From assembly GCA_030141605.1 (NCBI GenBank), contig JAQGDQ010001339.1, positions 15,001 to 46,140 of the forward strand: a stretch of DNA of 31,140 nt, written 5' to 3'. The translations under genes were made by a program, and so were the position numbers. The notes beneath the pieces were generated by a model. The model was not told the DNA's origin, did no database searches, and saw only the letters and a program-made list of their open reading frames with translations. Shown here piece by piece: positions 1-30,016 of the stretch. The first letter of the stretch is position 1, and every line of letters starts with the position of its first letter. Origin of the DNA: Tubiluchus corallicola (taxonomy: Eukaryota > Priapulida > Priapulimorpha > Priapulimorphida > Tubiluchidae).

Positions 1-178
1 AAAATAAAAAAGAAAAGAAAAGAAAAGAAAAGAAAAGAAAAGAAAAGAAAAGAAAAGAAAAGAAAAGGAAAGAAAAGAAAAGAAAAGAAAGAATGGAAAA
101 GAAAAGAAAAGAAAAGAAAAGGAAAGAAAAGAAAAGAAAAGAAAAGAAAAGAAAAGAAAAGAAAAGAAAAGAAAAAAA
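1..178. repeat. (AAAAG)n pentanucleotide microsatellite
   Basis: Near-perfect AAAAG repeats with a few interruptions (GGAAAG, GAATGG). The Lys/Arg-rich reading frame across it is an artefact. From 179 to 550 I see only low-complexity A-rich sequence that grades into unique DNA. Confidence 0.95.
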
Positions 179-550
179 AAGAAAAAAGAAAATGGGGTAC
201 AACGAAAAGACAAATAAAATAAAAAAACGAGAAAGCGGTGAAGGAATGACAAAAGAACGCAAAAAAGAAAGAAAGAAAGAAAGACATGAAATTGATTTTT
301 TTTCTTTTAACAAAGTTCGTGTTAAATAATCTTGTAAAGAAAAGTTCTTACCCGCAAATGACAGTTCAACGTCCAAACTACCGTCTGTCCTAAAGCACCT
401 ATACATTCACTAAACTAAAGTAAAAAAAACATGAATAACTTAGTTCAAAACTGTTTACACTTCACACGCTGATGAAACAAACATGTATAACAGCGCAGTC
501 CATGGCTGACACAATTCTGAAATCTTTCTACTCAAATGTAAATGTCACAT

Positions 551-802
551 TCATCTATGCGCAGCTCTGATAGAATGCAAAGCTTCGCGCATGTTCGCGT
601 GAGTAGTATGGCTCGTCATCTTGTGTTCACTTTTCTGTGCAGCTAGTTTCATGGCGTATACACTCTGCACAGCTTCACGTGAGTAGTATGGCTCGTCCTT
701 TTCTTCATTCACTCTTCTGTGCAGTGTCCAGTACAATAACAGGCACCACACAAACAGTTGCCACGCATGCGCGTATGATGCAGCAATGCCCCAGCCTATC
801 AC
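551..802 (-). CDS. Possible small membrane ORF with in-frame 27-codon duplication
   Basis: An 83-codon frame opens with a hydrophobic stretch (MIGWGIAASYAHAW, then LFVWCLLLYW) that could span a membrane. It continues with two diverged 27-residue units, EPYYSREAVQSVYAMKLAAQ and SHTTHANMREALHS, which come from an 81-bp DNA duplication sharing gagtagtatggctcgtc. The local base composition is richer in GC and CpG than the flanks. No family is recognised. The frame could be chance over a repeat, or the last exon of a gene. Confidence 0.15.
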   Translation of the reverse strand: MIGWGIAASYAHAWQLFVWCLLLYWTLHRRVNEEKDEPYYSREAVQSVYAMKLAAQKSEHKMTSHTTHANMREALHSIRAAHR

Positions 803-1794
803 AGCGGACGAATTTAATTTTTACCCTGGAATTTCGTTTTCAAGAAAAATCAACAACATTAACAAAGGCAACGATCAATTTTCCTAAAATAACAAGAATG
901 TTCTGACACCCGATAAATCATTGCACCCTCTCCCTCTATTAGTAATGTACACAGTAATTTAATCATTTTATATTCTTATTACATGAGGAACATACGAGAA
1001 TTATCAAAGCTATGGAAACCGCTCGAAAACGCAAAACGGCAAAAGTTCATAGAATTTTCACAGAAAAGCATCAATTGATCGTCTGAAAGTTGATCAAACA
1101 ACTAATCAACTTGCTGCCCGACTGACTGACCAACTAACTGACTAATCAGTTTGAGTAACTGATCATTCGTACGCACGTCGTGTAGTCAATCACGTGTTAT
1201 CGTGGCTATTTGTATCACAATTTTACATTCAAATAATGATTGATAATTATTGACGCCATGACAGTGACGACTTTTCACATATCCACTGCTGTAGACTTTT
1301 TTCTGGATAGAGAAACTAAGTTGTTGCCTAGGGCGCCAATTTCTGGAAATAGTTCCTTAATTTTTAAATTTAGCATAATTAATAACACAGTGTATGTGTA
1401 ATTGCTCAGCAGTTTGCTTAACCCTTATAGGGTCACGATTTTTTACAACCGATTTTGGTAACGGGGGGGGGGGGGGGGTAAAAAATTACCCCCACCATAA
1501 TTCGTAAATTACTTTTGATAAACCGCCGTGTTTCATTAGTAAACAGCAACAGCATAATTTGTGGTTATGCTGACCACCATAGGATACATTATACCTCTGC
1601 TTAAAGACACGTGACTTACTAGTAATACGAAATTTAAATTCACTTAGTTACGTTCCCTTATCTATGCTGGAATAACTGTAGACAACCGACATTGCTAGCG
1701 TGTGTGCAAAAATCATTGTTCTTTTGAATTTATTGTCTGCTACTTTCTTCTTTTCGGTGGAGTGACTTGAGTAACTGACATTTTGTTTTATCAG
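803..1794. other. Unassigned intergenic DNA
   Basis: No exon, RNA gene or recognised mobile element is seen. It includes a run of 16 G at 1463-1478 and a short stretch of tgactgac-like simple sequence near 1120-1160. Confidence 0.5.
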
Positions 1795-2447
1795 AAGATG
1801 GAAAACCAATTGTGGTAAATACTATGCCAAATTATGGTTCCAACTGACTGCACTGTACAGTTCAAGGGTTACAGTACACAGATGGAAAACCAATTGCGGT
1901 AAAAACCATGCCAAATTATGTTACCAACTGACTGCACTATACAGTTCAAGGGCTACAGTAGAAAGATGGAAAACCAATTGTGGTAAATACTATGCCAAAC
2001 TATGGTTCCAACAGACTACGCTATACAGTTCAAGGGTTACAGTACACAGATGAAAAACCAATTATGGTAAATACTATGCCAAACTATGGTACCAACTGAC
2101 TGCACTACACAGTTCAAGGGTTACAATACAAAGATGAAAAACCAATTGCGGTAAATACTATGCCAAACTGTGGTACCAACTGACTGCACTATACAGTTCA
2201 ATGGCTACAGTAGAAAGATGGAAAACCAATTGCGGTAAATACCATGCCAAATTATGTTACCAACTGACTGCACTATACAGTTCAAGGGCTACAGTAGAAA
2301 GATGGAAAACCAATTGCGGTAAATACTATGCCAAACTATGTTCCCACTGACTGCACTACACAGTTCAAGGGCTACAGTACAAAGATGGAAAACCAATTAC
2401 TGTAAATACTATGCCACACTGTGGTACCAACTGACTGCACTATAAAG
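1795..2447. repeat. 84-bp minisatellite, about 8 copies
   Basis: Units begin gatggaaaaccaattg at 1797, 1881, 1965, 2049, 2133, 2217, 2301 and 2384, spaced 84 bp with one 83-bp step. Each contains ccaactgactgcac and cagttcaagg. Although 84 is a multiple of three, every unit carries in-frame stops, so it is not coding. Confidence 0.93.
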
Positions 2448-3228
2448 TGTCAGTGATTTTTTTGCAGTATAAAGACAGAGGATATTCATCCACATTCAGT
2501 AAAGTCACTTGATTTTAATTCTTTTCTTTAATATAATAGGCACCCAGTGGAGTCATTATCCCTCCTGGGATTTAATTATGCGTTACTTCTAATTCTTTCC
2601 AATCTCTTACAGGGCTGCTTCTTTTTGAAAATCTCCTTTGTTCGGTATTCGCGTTTGTGTAATTGAAAAGCTTTTTCTCTTTGAACGAACAGAATTTTTC
2701 GCGTGTATACGCCTATCAAAGCTTTATTTACACGCAAATTCAAGATTCCACTGTGAGCAAAGCTGAGTGACATTGGCATTGCAACTTGCGTGAATCAATT
2801 ATTTGCATATAAAATGATCGGCAATGCTTTAAGTTTAGTTAACGTTAATGTATCGTGTTATCAACGTGTCTAACTATGTTGCATGGAAATTACAAAGTTC
2901 GCTTTGACTGTCATACAGCAAAGTTAAGTAATCTCAAATCTCTCAAAATGGATGATCGGGAAACTGAGTAGATCAGTTAGTCAGTTTGGGAAAATAAATT
3001 ACTAAAAAAACAAGTTATAGTCTACTTGGTTATAGTTATATATAGATATAGTTTCAATTATTGTCATAATTATAGCTATAGTCATAGTCACAGTCATAGT
3101 TATAGTCAAAAAATTACTCACAGTTAACAGATTTAGCTTCCCAAATGAGTTTTGGTTACTCAGAAAATTTAAACTGACTAACAGCCGTCTTTTTTCAGCT
3201 ACAACACTAGATACGCAGATGGTACAAC
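2448..3228. other. Unassigned intergenic DNA
   Basis: No supported feature. At 3022-3110 there is a short run of simple tatagt/cat(a)gt-like sequence. Confidence 0.4.
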
Positions 3229-3820
<592 letters not shown>

Positions 3821-4305
3821 GTTCAGCGGCAACAAAAAACGACAGCGTACGATTGATCATCATCATCATAATATTCCTCGACATGTTGTTATGTTTTCTC
3901 TCTTTCTACTTCAATTCACAATAATCAATACCCAACAACGACTGGCTTCATCTAACACTTCCGTTCGTCATTGAAATTCCGAAGCTTCTTTCAAAAAGTT
4001 TCTTTGTTTATCATGCAAACGCTAAACTGAAGAAATTTCAAAGGATTTCGGTAAATCAATCAAACCCTCTCTAGCAGCGGTATTTAGTAATCTTTTGGAT
4101 GACATTGTCTATCAGTTGGTTACTTTATTTCAATAACTTACAATTAAAACACGTTGAAGCAATTTTTCAATAGTTAAGCATCGTTCACACTGTTTCGTGG
4201 CTTTTAATAGTTCTTTTCCGCATTGACGCTGTCACATATGACGGTATTAAGAGTGAAGTAATACGAGAGAGAATTGATCTTCAAATCTTATCGTTCAAGA
4301 TACTA

Positions 4306-4400
4306 ATTCTCTCTCTCTCTCTCTCTCCTTCTCTCTCTAATCTCTTTTATCTCTCTTTTTCTCACTATTTTTTCTCTCTTATTCTCTCGCTTAATCCCAC
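4306..4400. repeat. (CT)n-rich tract
   Basis: An interrupted CT repeat, pure at 4308-4327, then degenerate. Confidence 0.8.
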
Positions 4401-4669
4401 TCTCGGCTTTTATTCGTTGCCTACTTAGCTCTGCCTTGTGAAATTCATCATTGAACTATTAACAGCAACAGCGTGTAATTAGAGCGCAGTATTGTGCCAT
4501 TGTCCAGGAATTTTTAATCGTCGGTCGTATCACAATGGTTTCGTCGGATTCATTCATCATTGGCATTATTCTTTGTGGTCTTTGCTTACTGTTCCTGAAA
4601 AATAATGGTGATAAATTAACCTTGAACAGGTTATAAATACGCGTTTTTGTTGTCATAGAATCTAAGTGT

Positions 4670-5185
4670 TTTGTGGAACCTAGCCACTGGGGGTGGGCAA
4701 GCCAGCCCAACTCAGTGCCGGTCCCAAGCCCGGATAAATAGGGAGGGTTTATTGTCAGGAAGGGCACCCACCTGTAAAAACTGCGCCAAAACCTTCTATG
4801 AATGAGTGCGTGAGACTTAAAGGGACAGTCCACAAAGAAGTGGTCAGACCCGCTCTAGTCTATGGACTGGAAGCAGCTTCTCTAAAGAAGACCGAAGAGA
4901 AGAAAATGGGTGTGGTGGAGATGAGGATGTTGAGATGGATGGTGGGAATAACAAGAAGAGATAAGATTAGAAATAATAATATCAGAGGAACACTGAAAGT
5001 ATTGGAAGCCTCGCAAGATTGCGATGGTATGGACACCTGAAAAGGAGAGTCGGTGAAGACCATGTGGGAAGAGAAGACATAAATGAAGAGATGGTCAACA
5101 ACAGTAATGTGTGGAGAAGACTCATTCACAACGGCGACCCCGCATTTGCCGGGGGTGGAAAAGCTGGGAAGAAGAAGAAGAATCT
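4670..5185 (+). mobile_element. Non-LTR retrotransposon fragment, reverse transcriptase C-terminal region (RTE-like)
   Basis: The frame from 4798 reads KEVVRPALVYGLEAASLKKT, then VVEMRMLRWMVGITRRDKIR, and after a frameshift LRWYGHL-like codons (MRWYGHLKRR at 5019). This is the end of an ORF2 protein of a non-LTR element. It is preceded by a segment with gtcaggaagggcaccc, widely seen at the ends of RTE-type repeats. It is broken by stops and frameshifts. An inverted copy is at 13076-13605. Confidence 0.75.
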
Positions 5186-5424
5186 AAGTGTTTTGTGGAT
5201 TTACTGACATAGCAGCTTCAGTTTTGTTGCTGGATTACTGCAGTGTTGAGGTCAGTTTTCTTTTAGAGTTCTGCTTCTTCATCCTCGACACTGGCTGGAT
5301 TATTGTATCAGATTTTCAAAGTGACACAGCAAAAGGGTTTCCTAAAAAAACTACAGAAAAAACTTAAAGTAAACTAGTCAAAAACAGAAAAGTATATTGC
5401 AAGAGATGGTAATAAATCTTAGAA

Positions 5425-6190
5425 AAAGTGCACGGAACTCTTCTAGACACCGAAGAAGATATTAAAAGTAACAAACAATGCAGGCTTTTGTTCAACACAA
5501 GAATGTATTAACCCTTTCAGTCCCAAATTATTTTTTTAATAAGAAATTTATAATAATATATTTTCATTCTGTAACTGCTGATAATTTTTTAAAGTATTTA
5601 CGACATTTACTATGCATGCTATACTGATCTGTACAAAGTCATCTCTAACGTACTGTACCTTGCGCAGTTTTTTATGCTATGTAGATTTTCTAGTTTGCCA
5701 TTTTATCACCATTTTTAGTCTATTGTTATTGTCTTAAATCAAAATAACTATTAACAGATCAAATAACTGTCAGTTTTAAAATTTTATTAATTTTAAAGGC
5801 AAAAAATATTCTCGTATCCCACGTGATACAATGGGTAGGAAAGGGTTAACTAGCAAGAAATTAAGTCTTAATAAAAGACTTCAATTATTTAATACTTAAG
5901 TCACCAGCATACTTATGTACGACAGTGAAAATGGGGTTTAACGATTACTAAAAAAAGGCAGATTAGTGCATTTCACAGTGGTCTTCTAAGGAAAGTTTTA
6001 GAGATAAGATGGCTATACAGAATCAAAAACAAAGATTTATACGATAGAACAAAAAAATTCCTAGATTTTCAAAAGTCAAGACACGAAGATTATGATGGCT
6101 GGAACACCTTCTAAAATTATCAAGTGAAGTACTAGTAAGAATTACCTCAAAGGAAGCCTTAAAGCCAAGCAAAAACTACTTGGACAGCTA
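5425..6190 (+). mobile_element. Non-LTR retrotransposon 3' fragment, copy 1, interrupted by a MITE
   Basis: Homologous to the next copy (6200 onward): shared cttctagacacc, agcaagaaattaagtctta, caccagcatacttatgtac and gaagattatgatggctgg. The latter part encodes KTRRLWWLEHLLKLSSEVLV and RITSKEALKPSK, typical of the C-terminal end of ORF2. A 334-bp MITE splits it at a TTAA. Confidence 0.75.
5508..5849 (+). mobile_element. TTAA-flanked MITE, short form (334 bp), piggyBac-like target
   Basis: The element begins CCCTTTCAGTCCC after TTAA (5508-5511) and ends GGGTAGGAAAGGG before TTAA (5846-5849). Terminal inverted repeats share CCCTTTC and a downstream CCC. The homologous neighbouring repeat copy at 6305-6312 keeps the empty site tattaaccagcaag with one TTAA. 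There is no coding capacity. A longer inverted relative lies at 14348-14797. Confidence 0.85.
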
Positions 6191-6199
6191 GGATAAATA

Positions 6200-6921
6200 G
6201 AAAGAATAAATGGACAAGTACATGGACACTCTTCTAGACACCAAATATGATATTCAAACTAGGAAGCAACAAGCAATACACGCTTTACTTCAGCACAAGA
6301 ATGTATTAACCAGCAAGAAATTAAGTCTTAACATAAGACTTCGATTATTTAATGCTTACGTCACCAGCATACTTATGTACAACAGTGAAAATGGGTTTAA
6401 CGATTACTCAAAAAAGAGAGATTAGGGCATTTCATAGAAGTCTTCTAAGGAAAGTTTTAAAGATAAGATGGCTATACATAATCAAAAACAAAGATTTATA
6501 CGCTAGAACAAAGGAAATTCCTTGAATTTCAAAAGTCAAGACACGAAGATTATGATGGCTGGAACACCTTCTAACATTATCAAGTGAAGTACTAGTAAGA
6601 ATTACCTCAAATAAAGACTTAATCCAAGCAAAAACTAATTGAGTAGCTAAGATAAATACAACAATTTCAAGCAAATCTCTCTTTAGGAGTAGAAGAACTT
6701 ACGCTCTTAGCAGCAGGTAGGAGTGGGTGGAATGCTCTAGTAAATGTACTGCATCAACGTCTACAATAGGTGGAATGAGACCTTCTGTGTCTGGAGGGAG
6801 TTTTCTTTTATTCTAGAGTTCTGCCTATCCATTGTCTACAATACACGTGGTTGGGCATATGTTAATACGTGAAACCAGGTAAATTTCATTGTATGTATTA
6901 TGCTATAATGACAATAAATTG

Positions 6922-6953
<32 letters not shown>
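6200..6953 (+). mobile_element. Non-LTR retrotransposon 3' end, copy 2, with (CTTA)n tail
   Basis: Encodes KLSLNIRLRLFNAYVTSILM, then after a frameshift FHRSLLRKVLKIRWLY and KNKDLYARTK. Near 6700 it reads LGVEELTLLAAGRSGWNALV and stops, which is the ORF2 C-terminus. A roughly 150-bp 3'UTR with aataaa follows, ending in (CTTA)n at 6922-6953. It is 5'-truncated and inactive. Confidence 0.8.
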
Positions 6954-7476
6954 ATGGTGATGAATAGTCATTGTTTGCATCACAATGAGTAAATGGCAAG
7001 ATTCTGAATTACACGAACGACTCCGATGCTAATGGAGAAACGAAATAAATATAGAATTATTCGCCCACGAGAAAACACAAAAATCTTTACTGTCTAAAAC
7101 CAGCAAAAGTAAACATTAAAAAATCGGTAGATTTGAGATGTTGCCTTTGGAGTTAAATGTTCTGATTTGAAAAACGTTTTGAGAGGATTTTTCCTGATTT
7201 TCAAGCACCAGGCGCCAGTTTAAGGCAGGTAGAAGGTGTGAGCGTAGACACTGACGTGGCAAAGCTTAATGTGTGAATCAAGGTCCTGATATTTGTTATC
7301 GTGTTTGCAAAATATTTATATTTTTTCTTGTTTTTGGTGCTGCATGTTATGGCGCAGTGAAAAAAAACTTTTTTCCCCAAATCATTGGGAATTATATTGG
7401 TATTTGTGACACTTGATAAAACTTAGAAAAGTCTAGTCTTATTATTACTGGAACATGTTCTACTGTTGATGTATAT
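6954..7476. other. Unassigned intergenic DNA
   Basis: No exon or repeat recognised. Confidence 0.4.
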
Positions 7477-7825
7477 TGTTACGGATGCACCTGTGTCGGG
7501 TAAGGTGTAGGGCCCTCTACACGCCCTGCTTCCACGTCAGCAGCGACTCACCCCTTTCTTGTAGGTCCAGACGTCTTGTTTGGGCCTACACGTGGTGTGA
7601 GAAGCCAGCTGACCTGGAATGCCAGTATAAAAGCGTGTAGAGGTCACTACAGCCTTGATTTCTGACACAGGTGCTCCTCGGGTGTAGTGCTGTTACTGAG
7701 TTAGTTAGTTATTTTTTGTGCACGTGTATTTTGGTTCCTTATTTTTATTAGTGCTGTTAATAAACTCCGTACAGTGTAGTTTTTGTGTATTTTGTTTTAT
7801 GAGAGTTAGAAGATATGCTATAACA
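7477..7825 (+). mobile_element. Probable solo LTR (349 bp)
   Basis: Starts TGTTACGGATG and ends CTATAACA, giving the TG...CA termini and short TGTTA/TAACA inverted ends of LTR retrotransposons. Inside are TATAAAA at 7626-7632 and AATAAA at 7759-7764 in the right order for an LTR promoter and poly(A) signal. The flanking 5-mers (tatat and ggtat) do not match exactly, so a target duplication is not shown. No second LTR is seen. Confidence 0.6.
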
Positions 7826-7948
7826 GGTATAAGGTACTAGTTTACAGACATTAACTTGGTTAATTAACATAACATTTGTAATTAACATTAACATCTGTAG
7901 TTAAGTAATCAGTTACACAACGACAGTAAAATGGATCTTCATGATGCG

Positions 7949-8066
7949 CAATATCAAGACCGCCATGCCATCTTGTAGTTTGACCCCCTGAGTCGAATTC
8001 TGTTCAATATCAAGACCGCCATGCCATCTTGGAGTTCGACCCCCTGAGTCGAATTCAGTTCAATAT
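7949..8066. repeat. 56-bp tandem duplication
   Basis: Two copies of caatatcaagaccgccatgc with gaccccctgagtcgaattc, 56 bp apart and nearly identical. Confidence 0.9.
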
Positions 8067-8407
8067 TTTCTGGAATGACGTTAAAATCGCATTTTTCATC
8101 TTCACTTATTTACTATTAACCCTTCAATGTTTTGGAATCATGTTAAAAATTATTTTACTTGAGTTGGAAAACCCATAGCTGAAAAGAAAAAAAATCGAAT
8201 AAATAAATTTTCATGTTCTACCTAAAAGTTATGTGTCTTGAAAAACATGGCATATAAGAAAAATTACGAATAATGAAAGTCAAATATATATGTGTGCACA
8301 CAGGCAAGAAAATGCAAGTAAAGTGTTTCAAATAACACGAATTGCATATTAAATTTTTAATGTTACACTGGATTGTAACTTTGTAAGTTTGCTTCTGTTT
8401 CAAAAAC

Positions 8408-8635
8408 TGACATCATCTCTACTGTAGTGAAGAAGATTTGGAAAAAAAGTTTATTTCACTCCGTCCTACTGTATGTATTTCATCTTTGAGCCAACCATAA
8501 CATGCCGCCTTGATGTAAGTAATTAAGAAAATTACACCACTCCTTTTTTGAATTTCTAAACCTGTATCCACACTTCACAAAACGTGTCATAAAACTTTAG
8601 GCTACAACTTTACTACTTAATTAGCTACCATGATG
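8408..8635 (+). repeat. Dispersed repeat, copy 1
   Basis: Shares with 9088-9300 the segments gtatttcatctttgagccaa, gatgtaagtaatta and ttaggctacaactttacta in the same order and spacing. Identity is visibly high. Its class is unknown. Confidence 0.8.
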
Positions 8636-9087
8636 TAACAGGCAGCTTCTGAAAAACGTAAGTGCTTAAAGACCCTTAATTTCTATTAAACATATATTGC
8701 TTATTAATCACGGCTACTTAATTGAATATCAGTTTGTCATTAATTAACAGCTGTCATAAAAAGTAACTGTCTAATGTCAACAGCAGATTTTGCTATGTCG
8801 GTTATTAAAATTGATTCAGCAGAAATTTTGTAGTTTCAGTTTTGTCGTCATTTTGTTTTTTACGAGTGAAAGCCATTGTGGTAATACATAATCGTCATAC
8901 GGTTCCACAAACTGCATCGAAAATAATAGGTGCTGAGAAAAAAGTGTAATTTAAAATTCGTCAAGCTAATGAACAAAATAGTATCACATTAATTATAGCA
9001 GCATTTTCTAGAACTTTTTCTAGTTTTGTAAACTATGTTCATGAAACTAGCATGGTCTTTTTTCCCTGCAGCCGTATTCTAATCCAG

Positions 9088-9300
9088 CCGTCTCTACTGT
9101 TGTGAGGAATGATTTGGAAAAAAATCACTCCTCCCTACTGCATGTATTTCATCTTTGAGCCAACCATAATATGCCGCCATGATGTAAGTAATTAAAAAAA
9201 TTACACCACTCCTTTTTTGAATTTCTAAATCTGCATCCGCACTTCACAAAATGTGCTATAAAACTTTAGGCTACAACTTTACTATTTTATTAGCTATGCA
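9088..9300 (+). repeat. Dispersed repeat, copy 2
   Basis: Direct copy of the 8408-8635 repeat, about 680 bp away. It could be a segmental duplication or two insertions of one element. The DNA between the copies (8636-9087) has no supported feature. Confidence 0.8.
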
Positions 9301-9370
9301 TTTTGCTTTTGAGCATTTTTTGGCTACGCCATATTTTTGCTTCGAATTATTTTGCCCAAACTTTATGTAT

Positions 9371-10177
9371 GATTCTCTTTGTTTGCAGATTAAACGATAA
9401 TACTGTACCACGAAAGGTAGTTACGAATGTGCTGTACCACGAAAGGTAGTTACGAATGTGCTGTACTAAAAACTCTTTGCATCGTCAAACAAGAACTCTG
9501 GTTAGCGGGTATTTGAGATTGTTTGATTCTCTTAGTTTGCAGATTAAACGATAATACTGTACCACGATAGGTAGTTACGAATGTGCTGTACCACGAAAGG
9601 TAGTTACGAATGTGCTGTACTAAAAACTCTTTGCATCGTCAAACAAGAACTCTGGATAGTGGGTATTTGAGACTGTTTGATTCTCTTAGTTTGCAGATTA
9701 AACGATAATACTGTACCACGAAAGGTAGTTACGAATGTGCTGTACTAAAAACTCTTTGCATCGTCAAACAAGAACTCTGGATAGCGGGTATTTGAGATTG
9801 TTTGATTCTCTTAGTTTGCAGATTAAACGATAATACTGTACCACGAAAGGTAGTTACGAATGTGCTGTACTAAAAACTCTTTGCATCGTCAAACAAGAAC
9901 TCTGGATAGTGGGTATTTGAGACTGTTTGATTCTCTTAGTTTGCAGATTAAACGATAATACTGTACCACGAAAGGTAGTTACGAATGTGCTGTACTAAAA
10001 ACTCTTTGCATCATCAAACAAGAACTCTGGTTAGCGGGTGGTTGAGATTGTTTGTTTGTCTTAGTTTGCAGATTAAGCGATAATACTGTACCACGATAGG
10101 TAGCTACAAATGTGCTGTACTAAAAACTCTTTGCATCGTCAAACAAGAACTCTGGATAGCGGGTATCTGAGATTGTT
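9371..10177. repeat. Nested minisatellite with 154- and 125-bp units
   Basis: Unit starts at gattctctt lie at 9371, 9525, 9679, 9804, 9929 and about 10054. The first two steps are 154 bp and the others 125 bp. The extra 29 bp is an internal duplication of ccacgaaaggtagttacgaa sequence. It lies just beyond the DUOX poly(A) signal. DNA at 10178-10402 is unassigned. Confidence 0.93.
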
Positions 10178-10402
10178 TTACGTTCTACGACTTCAGAGAA
10201 CTGAATTATGCATAATAGCCTGGCGATCTACGAATCCCAAAATTTGAAGTGTGTTGATAAGCAATCTAGTTATTTTGTTTCTATTGAACTATTTAAATTA
10301 AACAGACAAATTTAAGGTTATCAATTTAGTCAATTAACTGAAAAGAAATCATACCTTCACGCACACAAAACAAATGACACAAAAATAGATTTTTTACACA
10401 AT

Positions 10403-11000
10403 TTTATTACGATACTTTAATGGCTAAAAAGACTCAAAGTTCACAAAAGAAATTAGAACTGATTTCTACGAACAATGACAACAAACTAGAACTAGAATGT
10501 CCGAAGAGAATGTCAGAAGTCAATGCTACAACTGGCTTCTCACGCCACGTGTAGGTCCAGGTAAGACCTATGGATGTACACGTTAAGCCTGAATGAGCCT
10601 GAGATGCTGCAGAACTATGTCTTAGAGAGGACCCAATGGCTGATGCAACCATTGGCGTCTTCGTCGCAATATATTTGAACTCACTCTAGCTAATCTACCC
10701 ACCTGCTTCCAATTTGGTTTGACGACTAAGGAAGGCTACATTAATAATTTCGCATGGACCATAGCATGAGCAGATGATTAAAACTGTACATTATGCTTTA
10801 TCGAAATGTGGGACGATTTGAATCCCACGCTGCTGACAATGGATACAATTCCAACAATGCCTTCGTATACATTTGCATCAGTTCTTCTCGTGACTAGACT
10901 TCGTTTGAACAAACATGGTCCATCAACGAATCACAGTTATAGTCATTCATTGCTGTTTTACTTTAAACATGATCGATTCTACAAGAAAATGGTAAATTCT
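10403..11000 (-). other. Probable DUOX 3'UTR with polyadenylation signal
   Basis: After the stop, about 590 nt without coding signs lead to AATAAA on the minus strand (10403-10408). It is followed by a U-rich stretch on the transcript side, as expected for a poly(A) site. The part at 10534-10560 resembles, inverted, a stretch of the solo-LTR-like element at 7477-7825 (shared tacacgtgg and gtgagaagccag), so the UTR may include old LTR sequence. Confidence 0.55.
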
Positions 11001-29052
<18,052 letters not shown>

Positions 29053-29305
29053 CTGGAAGCAACATATTGTTCAATAAATTGACTGATTAGCGATCGAGCA
29101 AATCTAATATAATAATATAGTATAAACTTTATTTAACTCAATAAACTCAACTCAACTAACTCAACTGAACTCAACTCAACGGCACGTAACTCAAGAATTA
29201 CACGCCAACCCTAGACCTGCTATTACTTACAACGACATTTTTCATAAACTCACATCAGGTTGACCAGATATGAACCAGATATTATATAACTGGTTATTAA
29301 TAACC
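29053..29305. other. Upstream DUOX intron, simple-sequence DNA
   Basis: Contains an (ACTCA)n-like stretch at 29135-29180. I see no coding exon for the preceding DUOX segment. Confidence 0.4.
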
Positions 29306-29362
29306 ATAATATTAACCAGATATGAAATACCATCACACAAGCACGACACTATACACACTAAC
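29306..29362 (+). mobile_element. Short fragment of the CR1/L2-like LINE
   Basis: Shares attaaccagatatgaaatacc, catcaca and tatacacactaac with the longer copies at 12406 and 23815. Confidence 0.6.
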
Positions 29363-29540
29363 TCTCTTCAAATTGTTGCAGAACTACATAAAGTCCACTA
29401 AACGTTTTGTTAACTGATTGTACGTATAATTGTATTATAAGTTATTATTTAGACTGTCTTTCCAATCAAGTACTCATTAATAAACAACTTATGCTAGAAT
29501 CAACTACACGTACTGCTGTAATAACTGTAAAACTTTGACC

Positions 29541-29809
29541 AGACGGCTTAGTCTAGTGGTAATACGTCTGTTTTGCGTCTGTGAGGTCGTGAGTTCGAAC
29601 CAGCAGCCGGGTAATACCAAAGACTTTTGAAAATCGTACCTGCTGTTGCCTTGCCTGACGCGTGGTATTTAGGGTAAAAGTGGGGTAATAATAGTCTCTG
29701 TTATGTAGTTGTAGGTTGTTATTTACAGTCGGCGATTATAGCTCTTTCAGCTAATGTTAATTGTTGACCCAAAAGCTTATTATTATTATTATTATTATTG
29801 TTACTACAC
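29541..29809 (+). mobile_element. tRNA-derived SINE, plus-strand copy
   Basis: A box tagtctagtggt at 29549-29560 and B box gagttcgaacc at 29591-29601 mark the polymerase III promoter of a tRNA-like head. A body with ttagggtaaaagtggggtaa and acagtcggcgattatagctc and a (TTA)n tail follow. Same family as the inverted copy at 11499-11778. Confidence 0.88.
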
Positions 29810-30016
29810 TAATTGTATTACGTCCACATGTATTGGATTTCTGAATTAAGTAGCAGCATTGTACATTACAATGTACAACTTATACATTGCATGGGTTATA
29901 GGCTTATGTACATCGAGTATTGTATGGGTTTTGATTAATATTAATATTAAGTATTAACTAATGAACTAGTCGTATTTCTGAATTAAGTATTTTGAGTTCT
30001 TACGTAACTCCATTAC

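Noticed and set aside
9371-10177. Direct repeats considered as a CRISPR-like array
   Set aside because: Units are contiguous, long and without unique spacers, in an animal genome.
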